Shown here piece by piece: positions 28,575 through 36,664 of a stretch of DNA of 64,000 nt (within the stretch, counting starts at the first letter, position 1; each line of letters opens with the position of its first letter). Both the position numbers and the translations under genes were made by a program. The notes under the pieces were generated by a model, which did no database searches, was not told where the DNA came from, and saw nothing but the letters and a program-made list of their open reading frames with translations. Origin of the DNA: Novosphingobium hassiacum (lineage in GTDB: Bacteria; Pseudomonadota; Alphaproteobacteria; Sphingomonadales; Sphingomonadaceae). Location: contig NZ_JACICY010000001.1 in NCBI RefSeq assembly GCF_014196055.1, positions 186,001 through 250,000 on the forward strand, given 5' to 3'.

Positions 28575-30320
28575 ATGATTGTCGATGACCGCCTTGAAAC
28601 CGTGCTGCGTACCAACGTGGCCGGAAAGACGGCGGGCCGCACCCAATTGAGACAGCTTGTCGACCTGCTCGGGCTTGTCCCGCTGGCAGGCTGGACGACG
28701 CGTCATGCCACAGCGCTCGAGCGTGTCGATTCGCTTGCCGCACAATTAACCGATGAAGAATGCGCCGCCGTTCTGCGCGGAACCTCGCATCGGTCGGCCG
28801 TGCTGGTCTATCACTTCGCACAAGGGGGCCCACGAACGGCATCGGCAGCGATCGCCTCGGCGCACCTTCCCGACGACGACTGGCTAGCGCTCATCCCACG
28901 ATTGCCGACACGCGCGCGCGGCTTCCTGCGCCACCGCGCCGATCTTGGCGAATCTGTGCGGCAGGTGCTCTCGCGTTTGGGCGTCGATGATTTCCTGCTT
29001 GAAGCGCCCGACGTAACCGACGCCCCAGAGTCCGCGAGTGCAACGCCTTCCGAGCCTGTAACGTTAGCCCATATATCGGCCGAGCTGCCGGCCGACGAAG
29101 GCATTGGCGCTATCGTGCGCCGCATCGAAGCGTTCCGACGCAAACGCGAACAGCGCGATGCCTCTGACCTCAGCCCGCGGCCCGACGGCGTTGCACCCCT
29201 GCTCCCGTTCGGTGACGACCCAGAGCACGAACGCAAGCCTCCCCATGCGATCGACCTGCGCACCGATGCCGGAGGCACGGTAGTCCAGGCTGAAGTCGAT
29301 CCGGCAGGCATGCTGGTCGGCAGCCGCGTGTTCTCCAGCGACACCTCCGCGCCGGTCCGCTGCGATGATGCGATGGCTTTGGCATTCAGACAGCGCCAGC
29401 CCGTCAGCGCGGGCCTTCTCACGATCGAGGGTGCCGATGCCGTGTCCGGAATCTGGCAGGCGGACGGCACGCCCTGCTTTGCGCGCGATGGCGGCCGGTT
29501 CACAGGCTACCTCTTGCGCTTGCGACGGCGATCGGGAGCGACGGCGCTTACCGCCGCCGTCCCCGCTCCGTCGTCCGAGGCCGACCGCCTGCGCCAGTTG
29601 CTGCATGAACTGCGCACACCGATCAACGCGGTTCAGGGCTTTGCCGAAGTCATCCAGCAACAGGTGTTCGGGCCGACGCCGCACCAGTACCGCGCGATGG
29701 CAGCCAATATCGCTGCCGACGCAGCAAACATGCTGGCAGGATTCGAGGAAGTCGAACGGCTGGTCAGGCTCGAATCACGGGCGCTCGATATCGATACGGC
29801 CGAGGCCGACGCCGCCTTCGTGATCGCAGGTCTGGTGGAACAGGTGATGCCCGTTCTTGCCGCGCGCAATGTGCGGCTCACCCTAGTGCTGCCCTCCAGT
29901 CCGGTTCAGGTGGCATTTGCGGCGGAGGAAATCGAGCGTTCGGTATGGCGCGTGCTCTCGGTTATCGCATCCAGCGTCGCTCCGGGTGAGCGGCTCACGA
30001 TCGCGCTGGAAGAGCATGAGACCACGGCGGTTCTGGCGATCACGCTCCCGGCCGCTCTGCGACAGCTAGACGACGCTGCACTGTTTGCGCCCGATGCCAG
30101 GGGCAATACCGGGCCAGCCTCCCCGTCCGCGATGCTTGGTAATGGCTTTGCCCTGCGCCTCGCCCGCGCCGAACTCCAAGGCGGACACGGCATGCTGCAT
30201 CGCGAAAATGACAAGTTCCTTATAGCTTTACCCTACTTGACCGCGGCACTCGCCGACCATACCCCTGCATCATCCACAATCGACGGGCCGATCGCAGGCC
30301 GCACTTCGGTCGCGGGTTGA
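28575..30320 (+). CDS. Soluble sensor histidine kinase with degenerate ATP-binding domain
   Basis: The 581-aa protein has no transmembrane helix. The DHp domain with H-box LLHELRTPINAVQGFAE lies at residues 342-358 (His344). N-terminal 320 residues include a PAS-like segment around 225-315. The C-terminal ATPase domain is weak: the N-box region reads WRVLSVIASS without the usual Asn pair and the G1 DxGxG is missing, though a G2-like GNGFALRLARAELQGGHG remains. It may be a pseudokinase or phosphatase. The ATG has a GGAG site. The deacetylase gene follows 14 bp later and is probably co-transcribed. Confidence 0.78.
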   Translation: MIVDDRLETVLRTNVAGKTAGRTQLRQLVDLLGLVPLAGWTTRHATALERVDSLAAQLTDEECAAVLRGTSHRSAVLVYHFAQGGPRTASAAIASAHLPDDDWLALIPRLPTRARGFLRHRADLGESVRQVLSRLGVDDFLLEAPDVTDAPESASATPSEPVTLAHISAELPADEGIGAIVRRIEAFRRKREQRDASDLSPRPDGVAPLLPFGDDPEHERKPPHAIDLRTDAGGTVVQAEVDPAGMLVGSRVFSSDTSAPVRCDDAMALAFRQRQPVSAGLLTIEGADAVSGIWQADGTPCFARDGGRFTGYLLRLRRRSGATALTAAVPAPSSEADRLRQLLHELRTPINAVQGFAEVIQQQVFGPTPHQYRAMAANIAADAANMLAGFEEVERLVRLESRALDIDTAEADAAFVIAGLVEQVMPVLAARNVRLTLVLPSSPVQVAFAAEEIERSVWRVLSVIASSVAPGERLTIALEEHETTAVLAITLPAALRQLDDAALFAPDARGNTGPASPSAMLGNGFALRLARAELQGGHGMLHRENDKFLIALPYLTAALADHTPASSTIDGPIAGRTSVAG

Positions 30321-30334
30321 CCCAGGGGATACAA

Positions 30335-31339
30335 GTGGACCAGCGCTCTGAAATTCTGCGCATGCCAAAGGACACGGATTTCGTTCGCTTCGATCCCGCG
30401 TTCGGCACGCGGTTCGTCCTGACGATCGACACGGAAGAAGAATTCGACTGGAGCAAGCCGCTCGACCGGACCAGTCATGGGCTGGACCACGTTCCGCGCC
30501 TCGCCAAATTCCAGCAGTTCTGCGAGGGACTGAACATCGTCCCGATCTACCTGATCGATTATCCAGTGGCGAACGATCCGCGCGCGGCCGAAGTTCTGGG
30601 TGAGGCGGTCAAGGCCGGGCGTGCCGAAGTGGGCGTGCAATTGCACCCTTGGGTCAGCCCACCGCACGACGAGACCCTCAACGTCCACAACAGCTTTGCC
30701 GGAAACCTCCCCGCCGAACTCGAACGGGCCAAGTTTCGCAAGCTGCGCGATACGATCGAGCACGCGTTCGGCACTGCGCCGCTGATCTACCGCGCCGGAC
30801 GCTATGGCATCGGCCCCGCCACCGCCTCGATCCTGTCGGAGTGCGGCGTTGCCATCGACACCTCGGTGCGTTCGCGGTTCGATTACAGCGCGAGCGGAGG
30901 CCCCAACTTCCGCGATCTTCCGCTGCGTCCGTGGTGGATCGACAAGCGCGATGGCCTGATCGAGATGCCGCTCACCACGGTGTTCTGGGGCCTACTCCGC
31001 AAACAGGGGCAGCGGATCTATCCTGCCTTGTGGCGAGTCCCGCGTCTGCGCGGCGCGCTGGCCCGGCTCGGCCTGCTCGAACGCATCCCGCTGACGCCCG
31101 AAGGCGTGACGCTCGAGGAGGCAATCAAGGGCATCGACATGGCGCTCGACGATCAGGTGCCGATCCTCGTTTTCTCGTTCCACAGCCCGTCGCTCCGCCC
31201 CGGCCTCACGCCTTACGTGCGCGATGAAACCGCGCTGGATGAATTTTACGACTGGTGGCGCGGCGTGTTCGCCTACCTCGCCAAACGTGGTGTAAAGCCG
31301 ACCCACGTCAGTGAAATCATCGCCGCCGCGCAAGTCTGA
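30335..31339 (+). CDS. Polysaccharide deacetylase-family protein
   Basis: The fold is of the NodB/WalW type: FVLTIDTEEEFDW supplies the metal-site Asp, LHPWVSPPHD and the RAGRYGIG motif follow, and FSFHSPSLRPG carries the later His. It may remove N- or O-acyl groups from an envelope or exported polysaccharide. I chose GTG 30335 (334 aa), with AGGGGA five bases upstream; TTG 30317 and ATG 30362 are alternatives. It is linked to the upstream histidine kinase. Confidence 0.82.
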   Translation: MDQRSEILRMPKDTDFVRFDPAFGTRFVLTIDTEEEFDWSKPLDRTSHGLDHVPRLAKFQQFCEGLNIVPIYLIDYPVANDPRAAEVLGEAVKAGRAEVGVQLHPWVSPPHDETLNVHNSFAGNLPAELERAKFRKLRDTIEHAFGTAPLIYRAGRYGIGPATASILSECGVAIDTSVRSRFDYSASGGPNFRDLPLRPWWIDKRDGLIEMPLTTVFWGLLRKQGQRIYPALWRVPRLRGALARLGLLERIPLTPEGVTLEEAIKGIDMALDDQVPILVFSFHSPSLRPGLTPYVRDETALDEFYDWWRGVFAYLAKRGVKPTHVSEIIAAAQV

Positions 31340-31400
31340 GAGCGTCAGCGCTCCGCGCGCCTTGCCAATCCGCTAATGCCCCTGTACCGGGCACCTCGAT

Positions 31401-31476
31401 GGGCCTGTAGCTCAGCGGTTAGAGCTGGCCGCTCATAACGGCTAGGTCGCGGGTTCAAATCCTGCCGGGCCCACCA
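31401..31476 (+). tRNA. tRNA-Ile2 (CAU, lysidine type)
   Basis: The 76-nt cloverleaf has acceptor GGGCCTG/CGGGCCC, anticodon CAT in CTCATAA, TTCAAAT T-loop and encoded CCA. The body resembles E. coli ileX (AGCTCAG..GGTTAGAGC, GGTCGC variable region) more than elongator or initiator tRNA-Met, so C34 should be modified to lysidine to read AUA. Simple scanners may call it tRNA-Met. Confidence 0.88.
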
Positions 31477-31525
31477 TCTTCTTTCACGCGAACCTTTACG
31501 GCACGCGAACCTTGCGGGCGCTTTC

Positions 31526-33409
31526 ATGCTGACTATCAATGGCATCACCGTGCGCCTTGGCGGGCGCGACATCCTGTCCCGCGCTTCGGCTGCGGTGCCA
31601 CCGCGCGCGCGCGTCGGGCTGATCGGCCGCAATGGCGCAGGCAAGTCGACCCTGGTCAAAGCGATCATCGGCGAGATCGAGCCCGACGAGGGCTCGGTCG
31701 ACATGCCCCGCCGCACCCGCCTCGGCTACATCGCGCAGGAAGCGCCGAGCGGAACCAAGTCACCGTTCGAGACAGTGCTGGAATCCGACGTCGAGCGCAC
31801 CCAGCTGCTCGAGGAAGCCGAGACCTGCACCGATCCCGACCGGCTCGGCGATGTGCACGAGCGCCTGCTGGCGATCGACGCCTACACCGCCCCCGCCCGC
31901 GCCGCGCGCATCCTGATCGGCCTCGGCTTCGATGAGGACATGCAGGCCCAACCGCTCGACAGCTTCTCGGGCGGCTGGAAGATGCGCGTCGCGCTCGCCT
32001 CGCTGCTGTTTTCCACGCCCGACGTGATGCTGCTCGACGAGCCGTCGAACCACCTCGATCTGGAAGCAACGCTATGGCTTGAGAATTTCCTCAAGTCCTA
32101 TCCCGGCACGCTGGTCGTGATCAGCCACGAACGCGACCTGCTCAACAACGTGGTCGATCACATCCTGCACCTGCATGCAGGCAAGCTGACGCTTTACCCC
32201 GGGGGCTACGACAGCTTCGAGCGCCAGCGCAACGAACGCCTCGCCCAGCAAGCCGCCGCGCGCGCCTCGCAGGAAGCGCAGGCCGGTCGCCTCAAGGATT
32301 ACATCGCGCGCAATAGCGCCCGCGCCTCGACCGCCAAGCAGGCACAGTCGCGCGCCAAGATGCTCGCGCGGATGCAGCCGATCGCCGCGATGGTCGAAGA
32401 TCCGACGCTAAGCTTCAATTTCCCGGACCCCGAGGAACTGCGCCCGCCGCTGATCACGCTCGATCTGGCATCGGTCGGGTACACACCGGACAAGCCGGTG
32501 CTGACGCGCCTCAACCTGCGGATCGACCCGGATGACCGCATCGCCCTGCTCGGCCGCAACGGCAATGGCAAGACCACGCTCGCGCGCCTGCTGGCAGCAC
32601 AGCTCGCGCCGATGGACGGCCAGATGCAGGCGACCGGCAAGATGCAGGTCGGCTACTTTACCCAATACCAGGTCGAGGAACTGTCGGGCGGAGCGACGCC
32701 GCTGGAACTGATGACCCGCGCCATGGACGGCAAGACCCCCGGCGCAGTCCGCGCGCAATTGGGCCGCTTCGGGTTCTCGGGCAATCGAGCCACCTCGCAG
32801 GTCGGCACGCTTTCGGGCGGTGAAAAGGCACGCCTCGCGCTCGCCTTGGTCACGCGCGATGCCCCACATATGCTGGTGCTCGACGAGCCGACCAACCACC
32901 TCGACATCGACGCGCGCGAAGCACTCGTCCAGGCGCTCAACGACTACAAGGGCGCCGTCATCCTGATCAGCCACGACCGCCACATGGTCGAACTCGCCGC
33001 CGATCGCCTCGTGCTGGTCGATGGCGGCACGGCCAAGTCCTACGACGGCAACATGGAAGACTACATCGACTTCATCCTGGGTCGGAACCAGTCGAAGTCG
33101 GACAAGCCGGCCTCGGGCAAGGACAAGGACAAAGGCTCCGCACAGGACCGCAAGGCCCGCGCCGCCGCCCGCGAAGACTACCGTGCGCTCAAGAAGAAGC
33201 AATCGCAGGCCGAAAACGCCGTCGCTCGCCTCCAGGCAGAACTCGCCCACATCGACCGCGCCATGTTCGAACCGGCCAAGGCCCTGCCCGAACACGCCAA
33301 GCTGACGATGAGCGACCTGTCCCAACGCCGCGCAGCCCTCGCCAAAGAACTCGCGCAAGCCGAGGAAACCTGGCTTTTGGCCGGCGAAGCGCTCGAAGGC
33401 GCGGACTGA
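31526..33409 (+). CDS. ABC-F family ATPase (Uup/YheS-like)
   Basis: This soluble protein has two ABC cassettes and no membrane domain, so it acts on ribosomes rather than as a transporter. Cassette 1 has Walker A GRNGAGKST near residue 36-44, signature SFSGGWKMRVAL and Walker B MLLDEPSNHLD. Cassette 2 has GRNGNGKTT, TLSGGEKARLAL and MLVLDEPTNHLD. Between them is the ABC-F linker, and a charged coiled-coil C-terminus follows (KKKQSQAENAVARLQAELAH). At 627 aa it fits YheS/Uup length. It is the last backbone gene before the island. Confidence 0.94.
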   Translation: MLTINGITVRLGGRDILSRASAAVPPRARVGLIGRNGAGKSTLVKAIIGEIEPDEGSVDMPRRTRLGYIAQEAPSGTKSPFETVLESDVERTQLLEEAETCTDPDRLGDVHERLLAIDAYTAPARAARILIGLGFDEDMQAQPLDSFSGGWKMRVALASLLFSTPDVMLLDEPSNHLDLEATLWLENFLKSYPGTLVVISHERDLLNNVVDHILHLHAGKLTLYPGGYDSFERQRNERLAQQAAARASQEAQAGRLKDYIARNSARASTAKQAQSRAKMLARMQPIAAMVEDPTLSFNFPDPEELRPPLITLDLASVGYTPDKPVLTRLNLRIDPDDRIALLGRNGNGKTTLARLLAAQLAPMDGQMQATGKMQVGYFTQYQVEELSGGATPLELMTRAMDGKTPGAVRAQLGRFGFSGNRATSQVGTLSGGEKARLALALVTRDAPHMLVLDEPTNHLDIDAREALVQALNDYKGAVILISHDRHMVELAADRLVLVDGGTAKSYDGNMEDYIDFILGRNQSKSDKPASGKDKDKGSAQDRKARAAAREDYRALKKKQSQAENAVARLQAELAHIDRAMFEPAKALPEHAKLTMSDLSQRRAALAKELAQAEETWLLAGEALEGAD

Positions 33410-33423
33410 TTGCTGGGTTGGGA

Positions 33424-33470
33424 AATGGTGCCGCTTAGAGGATTCGAACCTCTGACCCCATCATTACGAA
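33424..33470. repeat. attL: displaced 3' half of tRNA-Thr
   Basis: All 47 bases match the copy at 47861-47907. The sequence ends inside the anticodon stem, so it cannot be a working tRNA. It marks the left junction of the island. Confidence 0.92.
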
Positions 33471-33591
33471 AGTGATTATCATTAGCAATAAAGTTGAGTG
33501 TTTCCAGGGGCATTGGTTATCAGAATTGGCCCAAGCGGGTAGCGCCCCAGCCCTGCCCCAAGTTGTGCCATTCCCGCGAATAGGCGCGACG

Positions 33592-33648
33592 AAGGTTAAA
33601 GCACTTTGGCCTTATGGATTCCGCGAGAGTGACCCGTGCCAGACCCGG
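33592..33648. repeat. Left module repeat, copy 1
   Basis: The first 27 bases (AAGGTTAAAGCACTTTGGCC..) are identical to 35605-35631, and similarity continues through CCGTGCCAG and CCCGG. It sits 121 bp inside attL, just before the Shedu gene. Confidence 0.8.
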
Positions 33649-33680
33649 AAAGCTCAATATTCGGAGCGGCACAGCCACAG

Positions 33681-34820
33681 TCAGAAGGGGATGTCGTCAT
33701 CGTCGAAATCGTCACTGCCAAACCCTTGCGGGGCTTCATGCTCCCGAGGCGTTGGTTTGCCTCCAAGATTCTCGACGATGCACTTAGCTCGGTGAAACAG
33801 CTCGTCGAAGGTCAGTATCTCGGGTGACCGCACATTGCGCCGGTAGAGCTCGAAACAGGCTATCTTGTCGCCGTTGCCACGTAGCTCCGCCATGTTGCCT
33901 ACAACGAGATAACTTCGCGGTTCGAGCGAATAGACCACCTCCCCGAGTTCGTTGCCCTCTGCGTCCTTCAATTCGTCTCGAAAGCGCCCTCGCGCAAATT
34001 CATAGGTGGTCTTTTGCGATTGCGTGACGGCGGCTGAGAGCTCGTCAGAAACAGCCCAGCAGCCCGGACGATAACGATCCTTCTGCAACAGCTTTGTTGC
34101 GTCCCGCTTGATTTCAATGAGGACGTACTGGCTCAATGCCGCACGGGTTCGCATCAAGCCATCGGCTGTCTTTCCCGGCTGGCCAAACGCACTACCGGTC
34201 GTGCGTGTTTCAAGCTTCGGCCCGACCTTATCGAGGAAGACATAGTTGAGGCCATGACCAAAGACCCACGGATTGCGCTCGAAATAGGCCTGCCACTCGG
34301 CTTCCCTCAAAGACCGGCCTAACATAGCCTCAAATTCGGTCAGTGCGGCACGTTTAGCCGCCACCGCATAGATGTCTTGATGGAGCTGAGGTGACTCAGC
34401 CAACTCTTGAAGAACCGCCGCGCCTTTCGTGCTTGCCAGAAGCGCGCTCAAGTCAGTGACATTCACACTATCCAGCGAAAGACGCGCCTTCTGCGCATCC
34501 CCTAAGTCGAGGTGGGAGAACAGACCGACAAATTCGGCCATTCGCGCCGCATTGAAATAGCTGAGCCTGATGTGCGCTTCTTCATGCCACCCGTCGCGCT
34601 TTGACCACTTCAGCTTAGTGATCTTAAACGAGTTGAAATCGGATTTATCACGCACGTAGAACGCGCTAACTGCCAGCTTGCACCGGGCCGTAATCTCGAC
34701 TTCCCCAAGTTCGACTTCAGCCCCATCCGTAACGATCGTCGCATATGCGCCGCTTGGACCTGGATGGATATACAGTTCGTCAGTCCGGTAATTCGAGAGA
34801 AATTCTGCATCGTCAGACAT
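33681..34820 (-). CDS. Shedu-like anti-phage nuclease (DUF4263)
   Basis: The C-terminal half resembles the Shedu SduA/DUF4263 nuclease of the PD-(D/E)xK type: FERNPWVFGHGLNYVF precedes the active-site candidates Asp in KTADGLMRT and Glu-x-Lys in YVLIEIKRD (D220, E236, K238 from the chosen start), followed by a Gln-containing helix AAVTQSQKTT. The N-terminal 160 residues would be the regulatory part. The tail is acidic (DDFDDDDIPF). I chose ATG 34820 (379 aa) with an AGGCG site; the frame extends to 34925, into a terminator-like repeat. Shedu is a single-gene system that cleaves DNA. Confidence 0.75.
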   Translation of the reverse strand: MSDDAEFLSNYRTDELYIHPGPSGAYATIVTDGAEVELGEVEITARCKLAVSAFYVRDKSDFNSFKITKLKWSKRDGWHEEAHIRLSYFNAARMAEFVGLFSHLDLGDAQKARLSLDSVNVTDLSALLASTKGAAVLQELAESPQLHQDIYAVAAKRAALTEFEAMLGRSLREAEWQAYFERNPWVFGHGLNYVFLDKVGPKLETRTTGSAFGQPGKTADGLMRTRAALSQYVLIEIKRDATKLLQKDRYRPGCWAVSDELSAAVTQSQKTTYEFARGRFRDELKDAEGNELGEVVYSLEPRSYLVVGNMAELRGNGDKIACFELYRRNVRSPEILTFDELFHRAKCIVENLGGKPTPREHEAPQGFGSDDFDDDDIPF

Positions 34821-34905
34821 AGCGCCTGATAGCATGAAAATCGGCTTCGCAATGTCACTTCTGCCCGAATTGAGGTCTTTAGTTTGCATCATACCCACAA
34901 AAGTA

Positions 34906-34991
34906 ATGCGGAAAGGGAGCCCCACACACAGCGCGAGGCTGCATGCAGGGCGGTAGTCTAGTTCAGCTCGGCTGGCATCTCGGGGACGAAG
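34906..34991 (-). pseudogene. Right module repeat, copy 1: remnant of the 94-aa gene end and its terminator
   Basis: This segment is about 80% identical to 36329-36413. On the minus strand it encodes a last few codons (..PEMPAELN stop, compare ..PEMLADVN) and a terminator-type hairpin. It is a duplicated 3' end of the 94-aa gene found beside the integrase; no intact gene remains here. Confidence 0.7.
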
Positions 34992-35039
34992 GCTATCCTT
35001 CTTGAAGGCTCGCGAGATGCGGCCTTAACGGACCGGACC

Positions 35040-35585
35040 TCAATCCTTCCGATTTGCAGCCCAGAAATGCGTAACTTCAATAGGTTGTCCGTCGATGAAT
35101 GCGCCATCGAGTGAGAGGAGAAGGAGGTCGCAGCCGCAACTATCCCAAAGCGGAAACGCACCATCGAGGCGGCGCGGCTTGACGTAGGTGTAATGTGTCA
35201 AGCTGTGATCTTCTCGAGCCCGGAAGTATATGACGCCGCCAGCCTTGCTGGAAACCAATAGATCCTTCAATTCGTTGACTGAGGTGACGTGCATGGGTCG
35301 ACTCAGGAATTCGCGCCCGGCTAATGCCCGGCCAAGCCAGTGGATATCGGAGTACCTATCGCCTCCCGGATTGAACCCATCTAGGATTGCTTGCGCGGGG
35401 CGATTGAACTCAGGAACGACCCTTCTAAAACAATCGCAGGCGTCGGCTTGGCTCTGGAGTTCCCCCAAGGCATTCATACCATTCAAGACGCTATAGACGG
35501 CACACAACGAATCCACCGCGCCCTGCTGTAGGGGAAATGCTTTTTCTGGAAACACGATTTTCTCCACGTTCGGTGCCACCCCCAT
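35040..35585 (-). CDS. Papain-like candidate cysteine protease of unknown role
   Basis: The 181-aa protein has a pattern expected of papain-fold enzymes: Gln20/21 and Cys28 in LQQGAVDSLCAVYSVLN, His131 in SLTHYTYVKP, and Asp148 in LWDSCGCD. This order (Q, C, H, D) fits an active peptidase or amidase, but I do not recognise the family. There is no signal peptide, so it should be cytoplasmic. The ATG has AAGG 4 bases upstream. It lies between the two cargo modules and next to Shedu; an immunity or toxin role is only a guess. A CCTTAG/CTAAGG palindrome is just upstream. Confidence 0.6.
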   Translation of the reverse strand: MGVAPNVEKIVFPEKAFPLQQGAVDSLCAVYSVLNGMNALGELQSQADACDCFRRVVPEFNRPAQAILDGFNPGGDRYSDIHWLGRALAGREFLSRPMHVTSVNELKDLLVSSKAGGVIYFRAREDHSLTHYTYVKPRRLDGAFPLWDSCGCDLLLLSLDGAFIDGQPIEVTHFWAANRKD

Positions 35586-35604
35586 CCCGCCTTAGGGTAC
35601 GCCT

Positions 35605-35660
35605 AAGGTTAAAGCACTTTGGCCTTATGGAATCCGCAAAAAGATCCGTGCCAGCCCCGG
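35605..35660. repeat. Left module repeat, copy 2
   Basis: This is the second copy of the 33592-33648 sequence: 27 identical bases, then a diverged part and a shared CCGTGCCAG..CCCGG end. It precedes the 166-aa gene. Confidence 0.8.
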
Positions 35661-35798
35661 TTTCGCCTTTCGCCCGCAACGAGATTCAACGACGTAGTAG
35701 CGCCAAGTCGACAAGCCTGGGCGGGAAAGACCAGTCAGCGGTCTTGATTTTGTCCGATCAAAGGAGCAATCTCGCCACGAAGCGACTTAATAACAGGG

Positions 35799-36299
35799 AT
35801 GTATACTGTGGAGTTCTGGGCTATATTTCTGGTAGCATCCTCCTTCTTAGTGATCGCTTACGGGGCAATAAAAATAAATAGACTTAAAAGCGAACTTCTC
35901 AATATCAACCGTGAAGTCGAAAGACTAACAGCGCACTCCAAGATATTGGAGAACAATGCTGCACATAGCGAAAAATTATTCAATAACTTTAAAGATAATA
36001 ACAAGTTAAGCGTTGCATTTTTCACGGAAGAGATTTCCGAAGGAAAATACTTTTCTAAGTCAAGAAAGCTAAGATATAAGTCTCAATTGTATCTAAATGG
36101 CATACCGATAGGAGCTGCCTCGACACTTAAGGAAGATGTATACTCTGTCGTTGATCGCGAGAAAGTCGACCAAGTCTTAGAAAATTATGCTCTGCCTCTA
36201 ATAGAAGCTGGAGTGGCGGTTGCCAAGCTAGCAGACGGTGGAAAGCTTGGGGCGTTAGGCACAATTTCAGCAAAGCCCGCCCGCAAGGCAGTTCGATAA
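35799..36299 (+). CDS. Membrane-anchored coiled-coil protein of unknown function
   Basis: The 166-aa product has one N-terminal transmembrane helix (AIFLVASSFLVIAYGAI), then a predicted coiled coil (NRLKSELLNINREVERLTAH) and a mixed C-terminal domain. It has no recognisable enzyme motif. Codon use is AT-rich compared with the neighbours, a sign of recent gain. It sits alone in the second cargo module, facing the integrase operon, and converges on a shared terminator. Confidence 0.65.
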   Translation: MYTVEFWAIFLVASSFLVIAYGAIKINRLKSELLNINREVERLTAHSKILENNAAHSEKLFNNFKDNNKLSVAFFTEEISEGKYFSKSRKLRYKSQLYLNGIPIGAASTLKEDVYSVVDREKVDQVLENYALPLIEAGVAVAKLADGGKLGALGTISAKPARKAVR

Positions 36300-36328
36300 T
36301 CATCTACCGTTCTGCCAATCAAAAAATG

Positions 36329-36413
36329 ATGCGGAAAAATGCCCCACACACAGCACGAAGCTGCATGTGGGGCGGTAGTTCAATTCACGTCGGCTAGCAT
36401 CTCGGGGGCAAAG
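36329..36413. repeat. Right module repeat, copy 2 (intact gene end and terminator)
   Basis: It covers the last codons of the 94-aa gene and the hairpin after it; the diverged copy is at 34906-34991. Confidence 0.75.
36335..36373 (-). terminator. Rho-independent terminator of the integrase operon
   Basis: On the minus strand GCCCCACA pairs with TGTGGGGC, an inner CAGC/GCTG extends the stem, and ATTTTT follows. It is just after the 94-aa gene. Confidence 0.85.
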
Positions 36414-36664
36414 TACTGGCCGCAATCGCGGCGGCCCCAGTTCGGCCACACAGGCTCTCGCTGAATGTTCGTGCTGAGCATGATCCCGGCATGCTTGCCG
36501 TTATAGCCCAGACTGATAAGCGCAGCGATTATACCCGGCCCGCTATCGATCCCTTCGTTGATGCACGCGTTGATCAACGCGTGAGCGCGATCGTTACGCT
36601 TCAAACCGTCATCGACGAGATCCTTTTCCAGCTTGCGAAGCGCTGCCATTTCCTGTTCGATCAT
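36380..36664 (-). CDS. Small island protein coupled to integrase (94 aa)
   Basis: I do not recognise the family. The N-terminus is helical and charged (MIEQEMAALRKLEKDLVDDG), and the C-terminus is Trp/Asn-rich (EPVWPNWGRRDCGQYF). The ATG overlaps the integrase stop (ATGA), so the two are translated together; an excisionase or directionality helper is possible from position, but no HTH is obvious. Part of its 3' end is duplicated at 34906-34991. Confidence 0.65.
   Translation of the reverse strand: MIEQEMAALRKLEKDLVDDGLKRNDRAHALINACINEGIDSGPGIIAALISLGYNGKHAGIMLSTNIQREPVWPNWGRRDCGQYFAPEMLADVN

Noticed and set aside
33424..33470. A second tRNA-Thr gene at the left end of the island
   Set aside because: Only the 3' half is present; the 5' acceptor, D-arm and half of the anticodon stem are missing, so it is an att remnant.
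34958..35164. 68-aa protein ending PEMPAELN
   Set aside because: Only the last codons resemble the 94-aa island protein; the rest overlaps the candidate protease gene in another frame.
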